Assembly: GCA_947359465.1 (NCBI GenBank)
Contig: OX375873.1
Location: forward strand, 60,235,573-60,299,572
DNA length: 64,000 nt
Direction of reading: 5' to 3'
Source of the DNA: Metellina segmentata
Lineage: Eukaryota; Arthropoda; Arachnida; Araneae; Tetragnathidae
Made by a program: the position numbers and the translations under genes. The number at the start of each line of letters is the position of its first letter. Position 1 is the stretch's first letter. The notes below the pieces were generated by a model that saw only the letters and a list, made by a program, of their open reading frames with translations, did not search any database and was not told the DNA's origin. Below, one piece after another: positions 1-13,058 of this stretch.

Positions 1-1215
1 CAGATCTTGGAGGAGATATCTCGTTGAAACACTTGGGGGTAAAAATGACACCAAATTATACTTTTACAGCCATTAGTTTTACTCTAAAGTTACCTTTAAT
101 TCCAATCAGCTTTAACATGATACAAGACAAAACTAAATTTTATAACTGTTAATTTCAATGAAAACAATATTGTTTTAAACCTTCAGAAACAAGACATTGT
201 TTTTAAAATAAATTTATTTTTAAATTAAAAAAAGCATTATTAGTGAAAATCACAGTAACTAAATTTTTATGAATACCTTTTCTAACACAAAAAGCAATCG
301 TTATCTGCAATTCTGATGTGTTTGTCAGCAGTCTATAGTTAGTGCTATTGATGTTGCAATGTTTTAATGTAAATATTTACAATATCATTTTTTACTGTCT
401 TGAATATAAAGTGTCATAAGCAAGATTTTGTTTTCATAGCTTTGCATTTGAACATAAATTAAAACTGTTCTGTGCAAAAGCTTAATAGATTAAGGCATTG
501 ATAAATACCAAAAAAGATTTTTACTATTTGAAAAGTATCATGAGTTCTGCTTTTGAATGCAGAATGAAATCCAGTATTTAATCATTCAGCCAGTGAAAGA
601 ACTTGTTTTACGAGTTCTTTCACAAAATAAAAAATATTTCGCTTTGTTCAGTTCATTGATGGATATCCTCAGTAGATATAAACATTCTAAATTTTGCACA
701 GTAAAATCATTGGTATGTTGAGCAATACAAAGGAGTTCCTGCTTAAAAAGTATGTCCTTCTAGTGAACTTTTATGACAAGTATCTTTAGTACTGCATTCA
801 ATTAAACTTAAGATTAAGCAATTAATTTATTTAAGTACAACCGTAAAACATCTCAAAAACATTTGGAAACACACTCCTGTAATAATACTAGAAAATTGCA
901 TTCCATGATACAAAAGTTTTAAAAAAATTTCTAAAAACATCAAGTTTATACAGTAATTATTTTAAAACATTAGATTTACATAACATGTTACACAATAAAT
1001 ACCAATTTTATACATGGATGGCAATTTGAACATGTATTTTAAATTAGTCAAATTTTACAATGAAATCACAATCTGGAAATAAACAAAAATTAGGTTTTAA
1101 ATTCAATGTTACATCTGACAAATAGTTTTTAGGTTCTTCCTACATTAAAAACCAGTTTAAACCTCACAAAAAACAACCACGAAGAAAGTTTTCAAAACAT
1201 AAAACTTGAACATTC
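1..1215 (-). other. ANKIB1 3' untranslated and downstream sequence
   Basis: AT-rich sequence beyond the ANKIB1 stop with no open frame of note. Minus-strand AATAAA signals are present at 826-831 and 213-218 and are candidate polyadenylation signals, but I cannot tell which is used. The first ~45 bases resemble a repeat seen again at 54821-54870. Confidence 0.4.
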
Positions 1216-4200
1216 TCACCTAATCACAGAATTCAAATCATCAGAATTCGTTTCAGTAATTAGCAACTTGGATAATTCAAGCGCAATCAGGCCTTCTATT
1301 ACTGGGTCCATTACAGCAGTGACTTTATTTGTATCTAAACATGTGATAAGCTATTTGTAAATATTGCCTAATTAATCACTAATCAAAACATTTTAAATAA
1401 ATTCGTACAACATATAGCACATAAACATTCTGAATTATTTTTACAAGATAGCCATGCAACTGCATTTCGTTTGCTGCTGGTAATTGTATACAATGCCTAA
1501 CAATCTGTGTTGTAGAATTAAAAATTTTAAAAATGCTTTTATTTATTTTACAATAATAATTATACATCCTACCTTTAAATCAAACTAGTTTTTTTTAATA
1601 AACTTTATATAATTAAAATGAACAGCATGTTTAAAAAAATGTTCTGAACATTGTACATATAATTCCCCATATTTATTTTTAAATGTGTGTAGGACATTTT
1701 TCTTAAATTATTTTAAATATTTAATTTCTATTTTTTTTATTTGATTCTTTTATTTGATTTATTCTTCCTTTCACTATTTAATTACACTCTAAAATACACA
1801 CCTAAAAATAGGTAATAGGTAGCATAAACTGTTTATAATGTGAACATGATAATTACTAAAGCTGATTAAAGATGATACTAAAGCATCATACATAACATAC
1901 CTAATACATCTTATTAAATATGATAAACTCTAATAAGTCTCTTTTTAAACTTAGCATAGAAATAATTAATACACCTATTAAAATTATTTTATTCCTGGAC
2001 TGCCAAATAAAAAATTAAAAAAAATAGCATACATTTTTACATTTTTTTCCCACAGCTAGATTTCTTGTATTTTAGTTTTGAACATACAAATAAACAAATA
2101 TAACTCAAATTTTGAAATTTTTTCTTCAAATATTGAAGAGCTTATTTCTTGAATCAAATGTCATCATGTAATTTTTACAGATATTTTTTAAATAACTAAT
2201 TTCATAACCTAGTAAAATGGCTAATGCATTATTTCACTATTAGTACAAAATAAACTTTTAAATATGAATGCCTTATAAACATCAAAAAAGATTTTAAATT
2301 ATCAGGATGATTAACAATATAAGCAAGATCAAATAAAAACATAAATACCAGATCCTTTTAAAACTTCCCAATGCTTGCAGGATAATGAACAAAACTCGTG
2401 TATTTCTCCGGTTCTTTGATTTTTGGCTCTAGGTCTATTACAACCTTCACGTGAACATACTCCTTTAAAAATATTGTAGTATTACAATTATAGCAGCATA
2501 GAAAACACGGTAAATATAGAAGGGGATGCATAATTTAAATTAAACACATGTATTACTAGAACAAAAATTTTAAAACAAAATTTGTCAGGATATTATTAAT
2601 TTAAACTTATTTGGATCAAATTTGGAACAGTTTGAATAAAGAAATAAGACAAATAGGAATTTGAATTGGTGTATAAAAGGCTTTATTACTGTGGAATTTA
2701 AAAAATAAAATAAAAGGTAAATCTACCATATATACAATGCCAATTATTTTTTTCCTTTGATAACTTATTTGCAAAAAAAAAATTATTTTATTTTATATCA
2801 CATTTATTATTTTTATTTTGTTCATTACTTTTTTCATTTATAGTAATTTTTAATTAGTTTATTTAGTAAGAAATAGCTGCATAATTTCTTTCAATGACCA
2901 CTTGTGTTGAAACAAATACTTTGGGACTAATAAAATGTCTTGTAACTTTCCATAAATCTCTGTAATGATGAAAGCATTTTGTTTACTGAGATAATGTCGA
3001 TTCTTTTTACAACAAATACAATGGAAAATAAAACCATGAAACTAAGACCAACCCTGAGTGACTAACCCTTTTTATTATTCAAATATCTGTTATTTAATAA
3101 TAAAGAACTCATACTATCACTTCACAAAAAGTTTAATCAATTACTAACTATAAAAACTTTTTATTAATTTTAATAAAATTTAATTTCTTTAAAAAATGAT
3201 CTTATGATCTATGAAAATATTTCCAGATCATGAAAGGAAAAAGGAAAAGCATCAATGTAGAAAAGTTTAATGGCTAGGTTTGTGTTCGTTTTTAAAAACA
3301 GCACAATCAGATTTATGTAAAGCTGCATTAATTTAACTTTTTAGACTTAAAATAAACAAAATAAGTAGTTTTTTTTACCTAACACTGAAGCCAAAATGGG
3401 GTTTGTGGGAACATCATCTCCATCACTATCATAATCTGGCCAGTCACAAACAGCTGCAACGTTAGTGTGTTTACCATGCTGATTAATAACCCATGGATCA
3501 TTGGGATCTATACTTTCTAGAGAATCTAAGATAGCTTGCGATAGCAAAGGCTGCATAAAAAAAGTGCATTAGAACAGTTTTGCAAGGTTATAGTACAAAA
3601 ACGTAGCATTATAGAAAACCAATTCTTTTATAAATATTTAAATAGCATTCTTTGTAAAACATTTGATTCTAGCTAACCAAAACTTATTTATATGCAATAA
3701 AAAAATATCTTGACAAATCTATTAATTCTAGTAAAAATGAGAAAAACGAACAAAATTTTTTAATTTCCAGTATATCAAAACACTATGATTCATTTGATCA
3801 AAACAATAATCAAAATAATTCATGATCGCAAATTTTATTCTTGATATATATGATACTATGGTTCAAAAACCATTAAATATGGATGTGCAACTCTTGGGAA
3901 ATTTATACGGTACAAAAGTAGACAAATAACCAGTTTATGATCATTTTTTGTGCCCAAACTGAATTTGTTTTTATATATGAGCATTAAATATCTTAATATT
4001 TTTGGGTCAGCTGAAAAATATTTTTGTTATGTTTCCTCAAATATCACTTTTGTGAAATCATATGAAAATAGGAATTTTGGATTCTTATTTAAATTTGGAG
4101 TTATCTGTTCTTGACAAGGAACAAGAATTGAGATATTGCTACACTTAAAATTCAATAACATCTGACACATTAGTAGTTTTTTAGCTGCTGCTACCACAGA

Positions 4201-7200
4201 TTTAAGTAAAATATTGTATATATAAGAATAAGATCTGAATCTTTTTGAACCAATTACTTTTCTAGTTGTCTCTCTCTCACCATACTTAAAACTAACTGAA
4301 ATTTTAATTAGAATACATAATTTCGAACTATTAGCAAATTAAAAGTAACTAAATAAGAAATGAATGTAAATTGTTTTATCTTTCTAAAAAAATGATGGTG
4401 TCGTATTATATTTTGTACTTGATGCTACTAGTGTAAGAAGTTATATATATATATACATATATATATATATACATATATACATATACATATACATATATAT
4501 ATATATATACATACATATATATATTTGTCTAAATTCTAAGAATTTTTTTTTATTTGTAGCATAGTAGTATAATTTTTCTATTACAGAGATGAATGAATTA
4601 CATAAAAGGTAGTGTGTGCGTTTGGAAATGCATGCTTTTGTTTACCAATGAGTACGTCTAGGTACCTATGCATGTATGTATCAACGTTTTTATTAGTACA
4701 CATCTGGGACATATGGTGTCATCGTTTCAGCCCATTCAATTTTTTTTTATTTTAGACCCAAATAAAATGTCAGATTTTACAAACGAGGCTTACAGGATCC
4801 TGTCTAACAAGCCAATGTTAATTGTAGATGGCATTATGTTTTTTTTTTTCTTATTACAAAAATACCAACGTCATTATGGCAGGTTGACGCGCATCATAAT
4901 AACATATTTACAGAATTACAGACACATCAGATTAACCAGATTTTTGTTCATGAAGAATTTTTTCATTTCAAATACAAATTCTCTTTAATACATTTTCATT
5001 ACATATTATTACTTGTGTATTTTGTTAAAATAAAATAGTACAGTTAGAACAAATATTTTTTTATGTTTTTTTTTTTAATTATTTTTTTATTTTTATTTTA
5101 CTGGGTTTTTTAGATCCTACACCAATCTTCTTTTCTTCCATAAATACAGTCTTTTTGTACACCAATTTTTTTTACATATATTCTTTAAGAATGTATCTAT
5201 CGTGTAAAAACAGAATTAGGTGTATTGTGATATAATTAATGAAAATATGTTGAAAAGATCCACCAGCCTACATTTTATTGAATTCTAAGAATTCTCTTGT
5301 GAGAGCTAAAATCTATTGCAAGATCATGTGGAATCACACGTTACACAGCTGGTTATTTTATACTAATTTAAGATGAAAACCTGAAATACATAAAACATTA
5401 ACATGTAGCCATATAGTTCTAATTTTACATATAAAACAATGTCTCAGGATCATTTCTACCATTAATTTTTTCTTTCTACCTTAACCCTTACATTTTCAGT
5501 AAAGCCCATCAATCCATCTAGTGGTCAAGATGTAGGCTTCTTAATCGAAAAGTTCATGGTTCAAATCTGGAGTAGTGCAATGAGGTTTGTCTGAAAGCAT
5601 GACCTCCCTATCAAATGGCTGTGCCTACAATACGTGTCACTCTGTAAGATGTAATGGTGCACCCTCCATGATTAACCAAGGTACTGCAAATCGATTCACA
5701 TTACCTTTGCAGTGCCATAATGAATAATGTTCAATTGACCAGGAATTAGAAAAGGCATTTAGGGACTGAACGTCCATTAATAATTATTTTGGTTATGATA
5801 CTAATAAACATATATTTGAAGGAATCTATTAAGAATTCAGACTTGGGGTTGAGAAACTTAGTTAAGGATATTTATATCCTAAAAATACTAACATCGTCAA
5901 CTGGATCTAGTCCCATTAAGCCAGGTAACTGATGACGACGTCTTTTCCTCATACTTGGAGGTGTTTCAGGTGGTATGAGGCCCTTGTTCACAACATTTAA
6001 GAGATCCTGTCGATTCCTTTTCACATTTGCTACCAGTTGGATAAGTTTTGACTGAGGAGTTTGAATATATGTGCGAATAAAAGCTTCTGCTAATTTTCCT
6101 GTGGATTCTTCAAGCTCAGTCTGCAAAATTAATGAGAAAATATAAATGCTTAATCAATCTTAATGAATTGAATATAAATTGTTGCTTAACCATACTCATT
6201 TACAAAATGTACTTGTTTAGGATAGTTAAACTGCTAGTATTCTATATAAAAATCATTTCTCTGAAAGCATTTATTTTGTAAAGTGTAAAATTTATAGTAT
6301 AAAAACATTAACAATGATTAACTTTTTGTCAATGAAGTAACATTATTTAAAGAGAAAAATTTAATAATTACAATATTTAAATATTAACAATAAACAATTG
6401 GGCAAACAGCAGTACACAAATGAAAATTTTTAAAACATCACATGTTATGCAAACATTATATTTGAGCTATAAGAAGCAGTCAGTTTCCTCCAGTGAAAAA
6501 AAAATTATTTTTAATATCTCACATATGTTTTTAATAACAAAATAGAAATAAAAAGTATTCTAACTGAATATTGTCTATTTTTGTATTTATTTTCTGTTTC
6601 ATCAATAAATTGGTCCAAGCTTTTTCTTAAATTCATTTTAGCTTATCTAACTGTAAAATTTATTTAATAAGAAATTTCATAAAGAAATATTTACCTGTAA
6701 GAATTCAAAAATTGTTGTATTATAACCGTTATCTTCAAGATAATACCCATAGACATATGTACCACATAATATGCGTCTTGCTCGTAGAAGTTCGTAAATT
6801 GCTTTTTCCAAAAATGATAAATCAGTTTGATTTGAAGATCCAGTGAACAAATATCCAGTTAAAATGTTTATCTTGTCATGTATGGTTTTCATAAACTGCT
6901 CTTCAAACTAAAAATACATCAATAAACATATAATTGAAGGTATAAGTTTGTGTTAAAAGTTTCACAGGTAACTTTATAACTCCATATTTAAATAAAATAT
7001 AAGCTTTAAATATATATAAATGTGTCAACATATATGCATACTGGACCTATCTTAAACCATACATACCTATTAATATTTCTCTTAATAATGCATTTTACGT
7101 AAACGTTTAAATAACACTCCTTGATAAACAAATTCAGAAGAGCCGTCCAACTTTAAGATAAACAAAATACGGAAAATAGGAGATTTCATCTGATACAATC

Positions 7201-10200
7201 GATAATAAAAAAATCGACACACCAAGAAGTTGTCCGATTGCGATACAAATTGGAGGATGTGAAGAGCATTCATAGAAAAACAAACGATTGAATGAACAAT
7301 TGAATAATTTATTTCAGAGTTTGACCGTTACAAAGGGAGGAAGCCAATAAGGCGCTGGCCTGGATGTAAGCTGTTACCAGGCATGGCATAGACTGTAAAA
7401 GTTGCAGGATGGTGTCCTGAGCAATTTCTTGCCAAATTGTCTCCAACTGTCGGGCTAAATGGTTAACATTCCGGGATGGTTGCAATCGCCTTCTCATAAA
7501 CTCCCAAATGTGCTCAATGTGAGAGAGATCAGGAGACCTAGCTCACCAAGGAAGTGTTTGGAAAGCTAGAAGACAATACATAGCAACACGAGTCGTGTGT
7601 GGCCGGGCATTATCTAATAGAAAAGTCATAGGGTATCACAAAAGGAACGGTAACACAACTGGTTATAGAATGTCGTCTACGATCCGCTATGCTGTAAGTA
7701 TGCCAGAAATGACTACCAAAGGGGTCCGGCTATTGGTACAGCTACACTCTACGTTTATGAGTGATGGTGACGGCTTCGCGATTTTTTTGGCGCACTTCTT
7801 GTAGCGAGTATTGATAAATTAAGACAACCCATCTTTCTTTACGGTTGTTGTGGTTTTCATGGCAACCTCGGAAAACGGAAAATTTCAATTTTCATTTTCA
7901 ATATTCTAGAAAGTTCTTCCAAAATCCGTTAAAATCGTTTGATTTCATAGATTCGTTTGAAACTTTTTCTTTACTCCCATTGGTTATTTTGTTTTTTAAA
8001 TATCCTTTGATTGCATTGGTCCTTTTAAATCGTTTTCTGTGACACCATTGGTCCCTTTATTTGTATTTTGACAGTTGTGGAATATTTATTTTACTATAAT
8101 AGTTTTAACGAAATGATTAAGAAATTTGTTTTTTTTGACCATTTTCGTTTTCATTATTTTTTTACGACAGAATTCTGACGTTATCAGGTTGTATTATTTT
8201 TGCTATTTTTTTCTTTTGTAAATCTTTTTCTTTTTTAATATGCCCACTGTATTTAGCGTAATTGATAAGTTTCAAGGTATTCTTACCCAACATTCGTAGT
8301 TTAGTTTCTCTGCTGGTTCACAAATGTGTTTTGAAATGTGTTTAAGCTTACTACTTTTTGTGAAAGTTTTAAAAATATATACTTTTCAAAACGTTCTGAA
8401 TTGTGTTTAATAAGTGTTTTGTAAAAAGAAAAATTTGTGACAGAGAAAAAGAGTTAGGAAATAATTATTTCCTTGGCGACTTTAGCAGTTCGCCAAAGCC
8501 ATTGCCATCGCTCATAAACGTAGAGTGTAACTGTTCCCGGCTATTAAAGGAGATGGTACCACAGACCATAACGCCCTGTTGTGGGTATGTGATAGCAAGG
8601 GCAGGATCCAGACTCATCTGTGGTTGTCCACAGGACACAATTGGAAATGGGACTCGTCCCTAAAGACTATATGTCCCCAGTCAGCACCGTTCCAAGTTAA
8701 TCGAGCCCGGCACAACTCCTTGGTGCGTCGTTTTGTTACATTTACACACCATCACATAATTCCAGAATATCTTGTTCAGAGAACAACTCGTGTTTAAAAC
8801 AAATTTTGTTCTATAAGCAACTGGCGTTTGTACATTAATTTATTTTCAAATTATAATATTTCAAAATAAGAAAATTTTTGAAACAATACCAAAATTTAAG
8901 AAAGTGGACTAAAAGCCAATAAATTTTTTTATCGATTAAAAGCATTGAAATAATACCACATTTTCCTACTTTACATTTTTTTTTAAATACATTATTGCTT
9001 TCTATAAAATTGTAATTAAAAAAATTTGTAGCCAAAAAAATAAGCAGTTTTTCTTAAGTGCATTCAACAATCTTTTTGATTCACAGATTATGGGGTAAAA
9101 AACCAAAGTAAATGTAACTTGCTTTCACATAATTGAAAAGTTAAGTTTCCATGCTCTCGAGACAAAACAATCTTGTTTGTAGATCAACAAGAATTCAATA
9201 CAACAAGTCAATGCCAAGCAGGCCAGACAGAAGCGTTAGCTACTTTAAATGCAATTTCTGCAATTCGTGAAGTTCGACACATTTTCATCTTTGGTCATAC
9301 AACAAAATGTTTTAAAAATTCCAATCCTCACTTTACTTTTGAAGACCTAGACAATGTGAGAAGCTAGCACAATAAAAACAAGGAATATTTTAAGAGGGTT
9401 TGATTTTTTAAAGCACAATAGCCATCCTTAGGAATATTTTAGGAGTAATAAACCTATAATTATGTTCTGCTCAAAACTGTCTAATATCCAGGAGTGCTAA
9501 TTTAGAGTCTTAATGTCCAGGTGTCACAATAATTGTCTTAAAGTGTGTTTAGTTTCTATTTCTTCTATCCTTATTGAACATATTTTAGTTGATTTTCTCA
9601 TGGTGTTTTCAAGTATTACTTTAATGGAAAAGTGGTTTAAATTTGATAATTTCATTCGGAAAATATTTTAAATTTAATTTCTAAAACGATCTTGACTTAT
9701 GATATAAGAGTGGGCTTGGTCTACAAATTACAGCTAGATATACATGTATAAAAATACCATAAACATTTACACTTAAAATCTTAAAACTACTCACTGTAAA
9801 ATGCAATATTAATCAAAACATTGAAAATGAAATTGTAATAAATATAATTTGCATAACTATTAATCTTCATCATTGTATACTAAAGAATAGTGATAAATTT
9901 TATCATTGAATTTCTATCATCTTCAAATAGAATGATTATTTTTACTTAATTTTTCATGGTTACGAAAAAGAATTATCATAGCTTGAAAAACATCTGTAAT
10001 TCTTTTTTATTTGAATTTATATCAATGTTAAAGACTGTTCTATAGAAATTTGATTTAGATTAAGTCCTAGAACACACTGAGAAACATTGTTTGTAAACGT
10101 TTATGCAAACTTGAGATTATATTTTACATAACTCGTAGATTTTATTGGTAAAAACAGATTTGAAAAGTTTTGTACTAAAAAGAAATTCTAGGTCAAAAAC

Positions 10201-13058
10201 TAAGTTGAATAACTCAGGATAAAAACATAAATTGATTTGAGAAGAAACTCATTAACACTAACATTTTAAGGATAGGCCTTTTTTTTTAACAGTAAATTAT
10301 TATTTTCAAGATGATGAGAAGTAGATTGTCATATTGTATTCAGTTTAAAAGAAAATATACCACTATTAAAATGTTTCTAATTTCTACTTTCAACAAGAAA
10401 ACAAAGTTAGGATAGGCCTCCACTTGACAGAGTGAAAATTTTGACGGATTTCAAATCAGTGTAAAATTCTATGCCTGATCAATACCAAAAACAGATTTAT
10501 TATTAAATTATTTATTAAATAATTAATTATTTTTTAATAGAAAATTACATTTAAGGTATCGATCTGGTGTAAAATGTTCCGCAAATTTCAAATCTGCTGA
10601 AGTTTTCACTCTATTTTAATGATCAGAGATATAAACTTGAATTAGGGGAATAAAAAACATAATTTAATGCATAAAAGTTGACTTTGGAAAGCGTGCAACT
10701 AAACTATCGCAAGTGAGTGCACATCCATACCTGTTTGTGTAATTCATTGGGTAGAGTAACAGTCACTTTGCAGAGAAAATAGGACCGGTTGCAACTTTTT
10801 AATCGCTGTGATTGTATAGTCGCAAGTGTATGCACTTGTATTTAAAACAATGAGTTTTATTTTTTTGACTGAAAAATCGTGCGACTAGAAATTGCAAGTG
10901 GTGGCCTAGCCTTAGTCTTTAATCGTCTGTGCTGCAAAAATTATGTTTTTTTCTCAGATAAGTTTCTGCTTTAAGATAACAATATAAATTAAATTATGTA
11001 GAAATTCCAATATTCTTTACACTGACTTCATGCTGCAATGTAATCCATAGCATTGTGAATTACATTCTGAAGCAGCTCAGCCATTGAAATTTTCCACACA
11101 TATTAATGCTGTCTACCAATCATTAAAAATAGTGTACTGAATAGTGACAAAGATAGTTTGGATCATTAGTACATAAAAATACTTATATGTGTAAAGCGAT
11201 GATCTGTTGCAAAAAATATTGCTGTAATTGTTTTTCTTAAACTACTAGGGGGCTCCGCCCCCTGCTCGCTTACGCTCGCCAACCCCCGGAGATTGCTGCG
11301 CAATCCCATTTGGTTTGCTTCGCAAACCAACACTCCTGTCACAGAGTGAAACTATCTGAATAATTCGTATTATGCTGATTTCACTTTCCGGTTCATGACG
11401 TCACAGCGAGGGCTTCGCTGCGTCTCGCTTACGCTCGCCGACACCGGGGATTGCTACGCAATCCGTTTGGTTTGCTTACTCAAACCAATACTTCTTTCGC
11501 AAGTGATTTAACTTTTTTTTGCTTTAACACTTAATGCACCCTAAACTAATAGCCGTATCAGTAAAAAATCTTCTGCATCTTGTTCCCTGAACAACTTTAA
11601 GTAAACATTGTTAATATCCAAACTTTACTCTGTACTTTGTCGGTAAACTGTCTTGAGAACAGAGGGGAAAAAGCGAGCCTTTTTCCTCGCCAAATAAAAA
11701 GAAATCGTTTTTATGGCAATTGTTGCTACGATAAATTTGATATCTGGCAAACCCGATAGTCAAAAGTGTAACCCACTACTGCTTTCGGAAGCAGCTATGC
11801 GAACTGAAAAATACGAAATTTGTGTCACCAACTTTTGATTGCATCGAATTTATTTATGAACCAATTTTAAAAATAATTGTACCGTAAGAAAGAGTATATT
11901 CTGAGGTATACTGCAATATTTTTAAAATTAAAAACTAACAGTAATACTATACAGATATGACCATTTTAGTTTTGTATCGGAAGTTACGATCTGAAAGTTC
12001 CGAAAATTGTATGACCAACTTTTAATTGCATCGATTTTATTTATTAACCAATTTGAAAAATAACTGTACCATAAGAAAGAGTGTAATGTAATGTATTCAG
12101 TGATGTTTTCAAATTTAAAAAATAATGGCTTTTGCCGTAGACAAAACGGTTTTAACAATAAGTAGCGAAAATATCCAAAGATTCCGAATTTTGTATGACG
12201 AACTTTTGATCGCATCCAATTTAATTATTAACCGATTTCAAAAATAATAGTACGGTAAGAAAGAGTATATTCTGAGGTATACTGCTATATTTTAAAAATT
12301 AAAAACTAATAGTAATGAGATATAGATATGGCAGTTTAAAAAAAAAGTAACAAAAATGTCCCGATTTTTCCTGAATTTCAAAAAAATATTATCAAGAACC
12401 AAATTTAAATTTCCAAAAAAACTCGACGAGCTGCAAAAATTTACGTTGAGAGGTACTCTTAAAAAAAAACTCACGACTGAAGACTGAAATTTTGAATGTG
12501 TTTTGCTCACTCGCGGAAGAAATTTCACTTCTTCAACTTTAACACTTAATAAAACCTAAACTAATAGCCGCATCGGAAAAAAATCTTAATAATTATCCAG
12601 GGAATACGATGAAGAACAAAGCATGTTAATTTCATATTTTTCCGATCAGTACTTTCTCGGGAAACCGTCTAAGAATGGAGCTAAACAACAAAAATTTCAA
12701 TTCTTCGGCGGCGGCGGCGGCGGCGGCGGTAACTTTTTTTTAATATAGAGAGAAAAGGCATTTTCCTCTGCTCCATTTTTTCCAGTATTTACAAAATTTA
12801 AAATGCGAAAAATTCAACATGCGAAAAGAACAAGAATGTATGAAACCACATGAAATTTTGTTTGTATTTTATTATTTATGGTTAAGAGAGAACTCTAACA
12901 TTAATTTATCTTTTTATTTTAAAAAATAAATAGAAATGCGCACATGAATCTTACAAAACAAATATACTTACTTTATACCTATTTTCATGGTTCTGATATC
13001 TTGTGAAGTACAGAAGAAATCTTTTCAATTCTTGCATATGCTTATTATGCTCTGTGGC
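1216..13058 (-). CDS. ANKIB1: ANKIB1 exons 14-19: Ariadne-like helical region and C-terminal tail
   Basis: Exons 14-16 carry the helical region that follows RING2. It includes a run ending [27 protein letters not shown] (family signature for a tight helix-turn) and [20 protein letters not shown]. Exon 17 is acidic (PDYDSDGDD). Exon 18 encodes a compact motif with Cys806, Cys811, Cys828 and Cys832 (spacing C-x4-C-x16-C-x3-C) ending CSLSCKHW, which looks zinc-binding. Exon 19 ends in an acidic, leucine-rich helix ([20 protein letters not shown]) before TGA. I do not see the ubiquitin-interacting motif known near the C-terminus of vertebrate ANKIB1. Intron 14 (6908-12971) is 6 kb and contains four mobile elements. 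Confidence 0.82.

Larger units (their letters stand above)
11245..12753 (-). mobile_element. Non-autonomous Helitron, about 1.5 kb
   Basis: Read on the minus strand, the 3' end is a GC hairpin (GGGGGCGGAGCCCCC, plus coordinates 11248-11262) immediately followed by CTAG and a flanking T. That is the Helitron signature: a terminal hairpin, CTRR and insertion before T. The 5' end begins near 12753 with TCTCTCTATATTAAAA, the usual Helitron TC start. The expected flanking A is not evident there, so that boundary is approximate. Additional perfect small hairpins (GATTGCTGCGCAATC, GGTTTGCTTCGCAAACC) sit at 11292-11332, with a diverged second set at 11395-11487. Interior blocks recur at ~187-bp spacing. 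No Rep/helicase frame is present. Confidence 0.75.

Noticed and set aside
8403..8797. Plus-strand frames of 72-86 codons near 8.4-8.8 kb
   Set aside because: They are the complement of the Tc1 transposase fragment and of the nested element's end.
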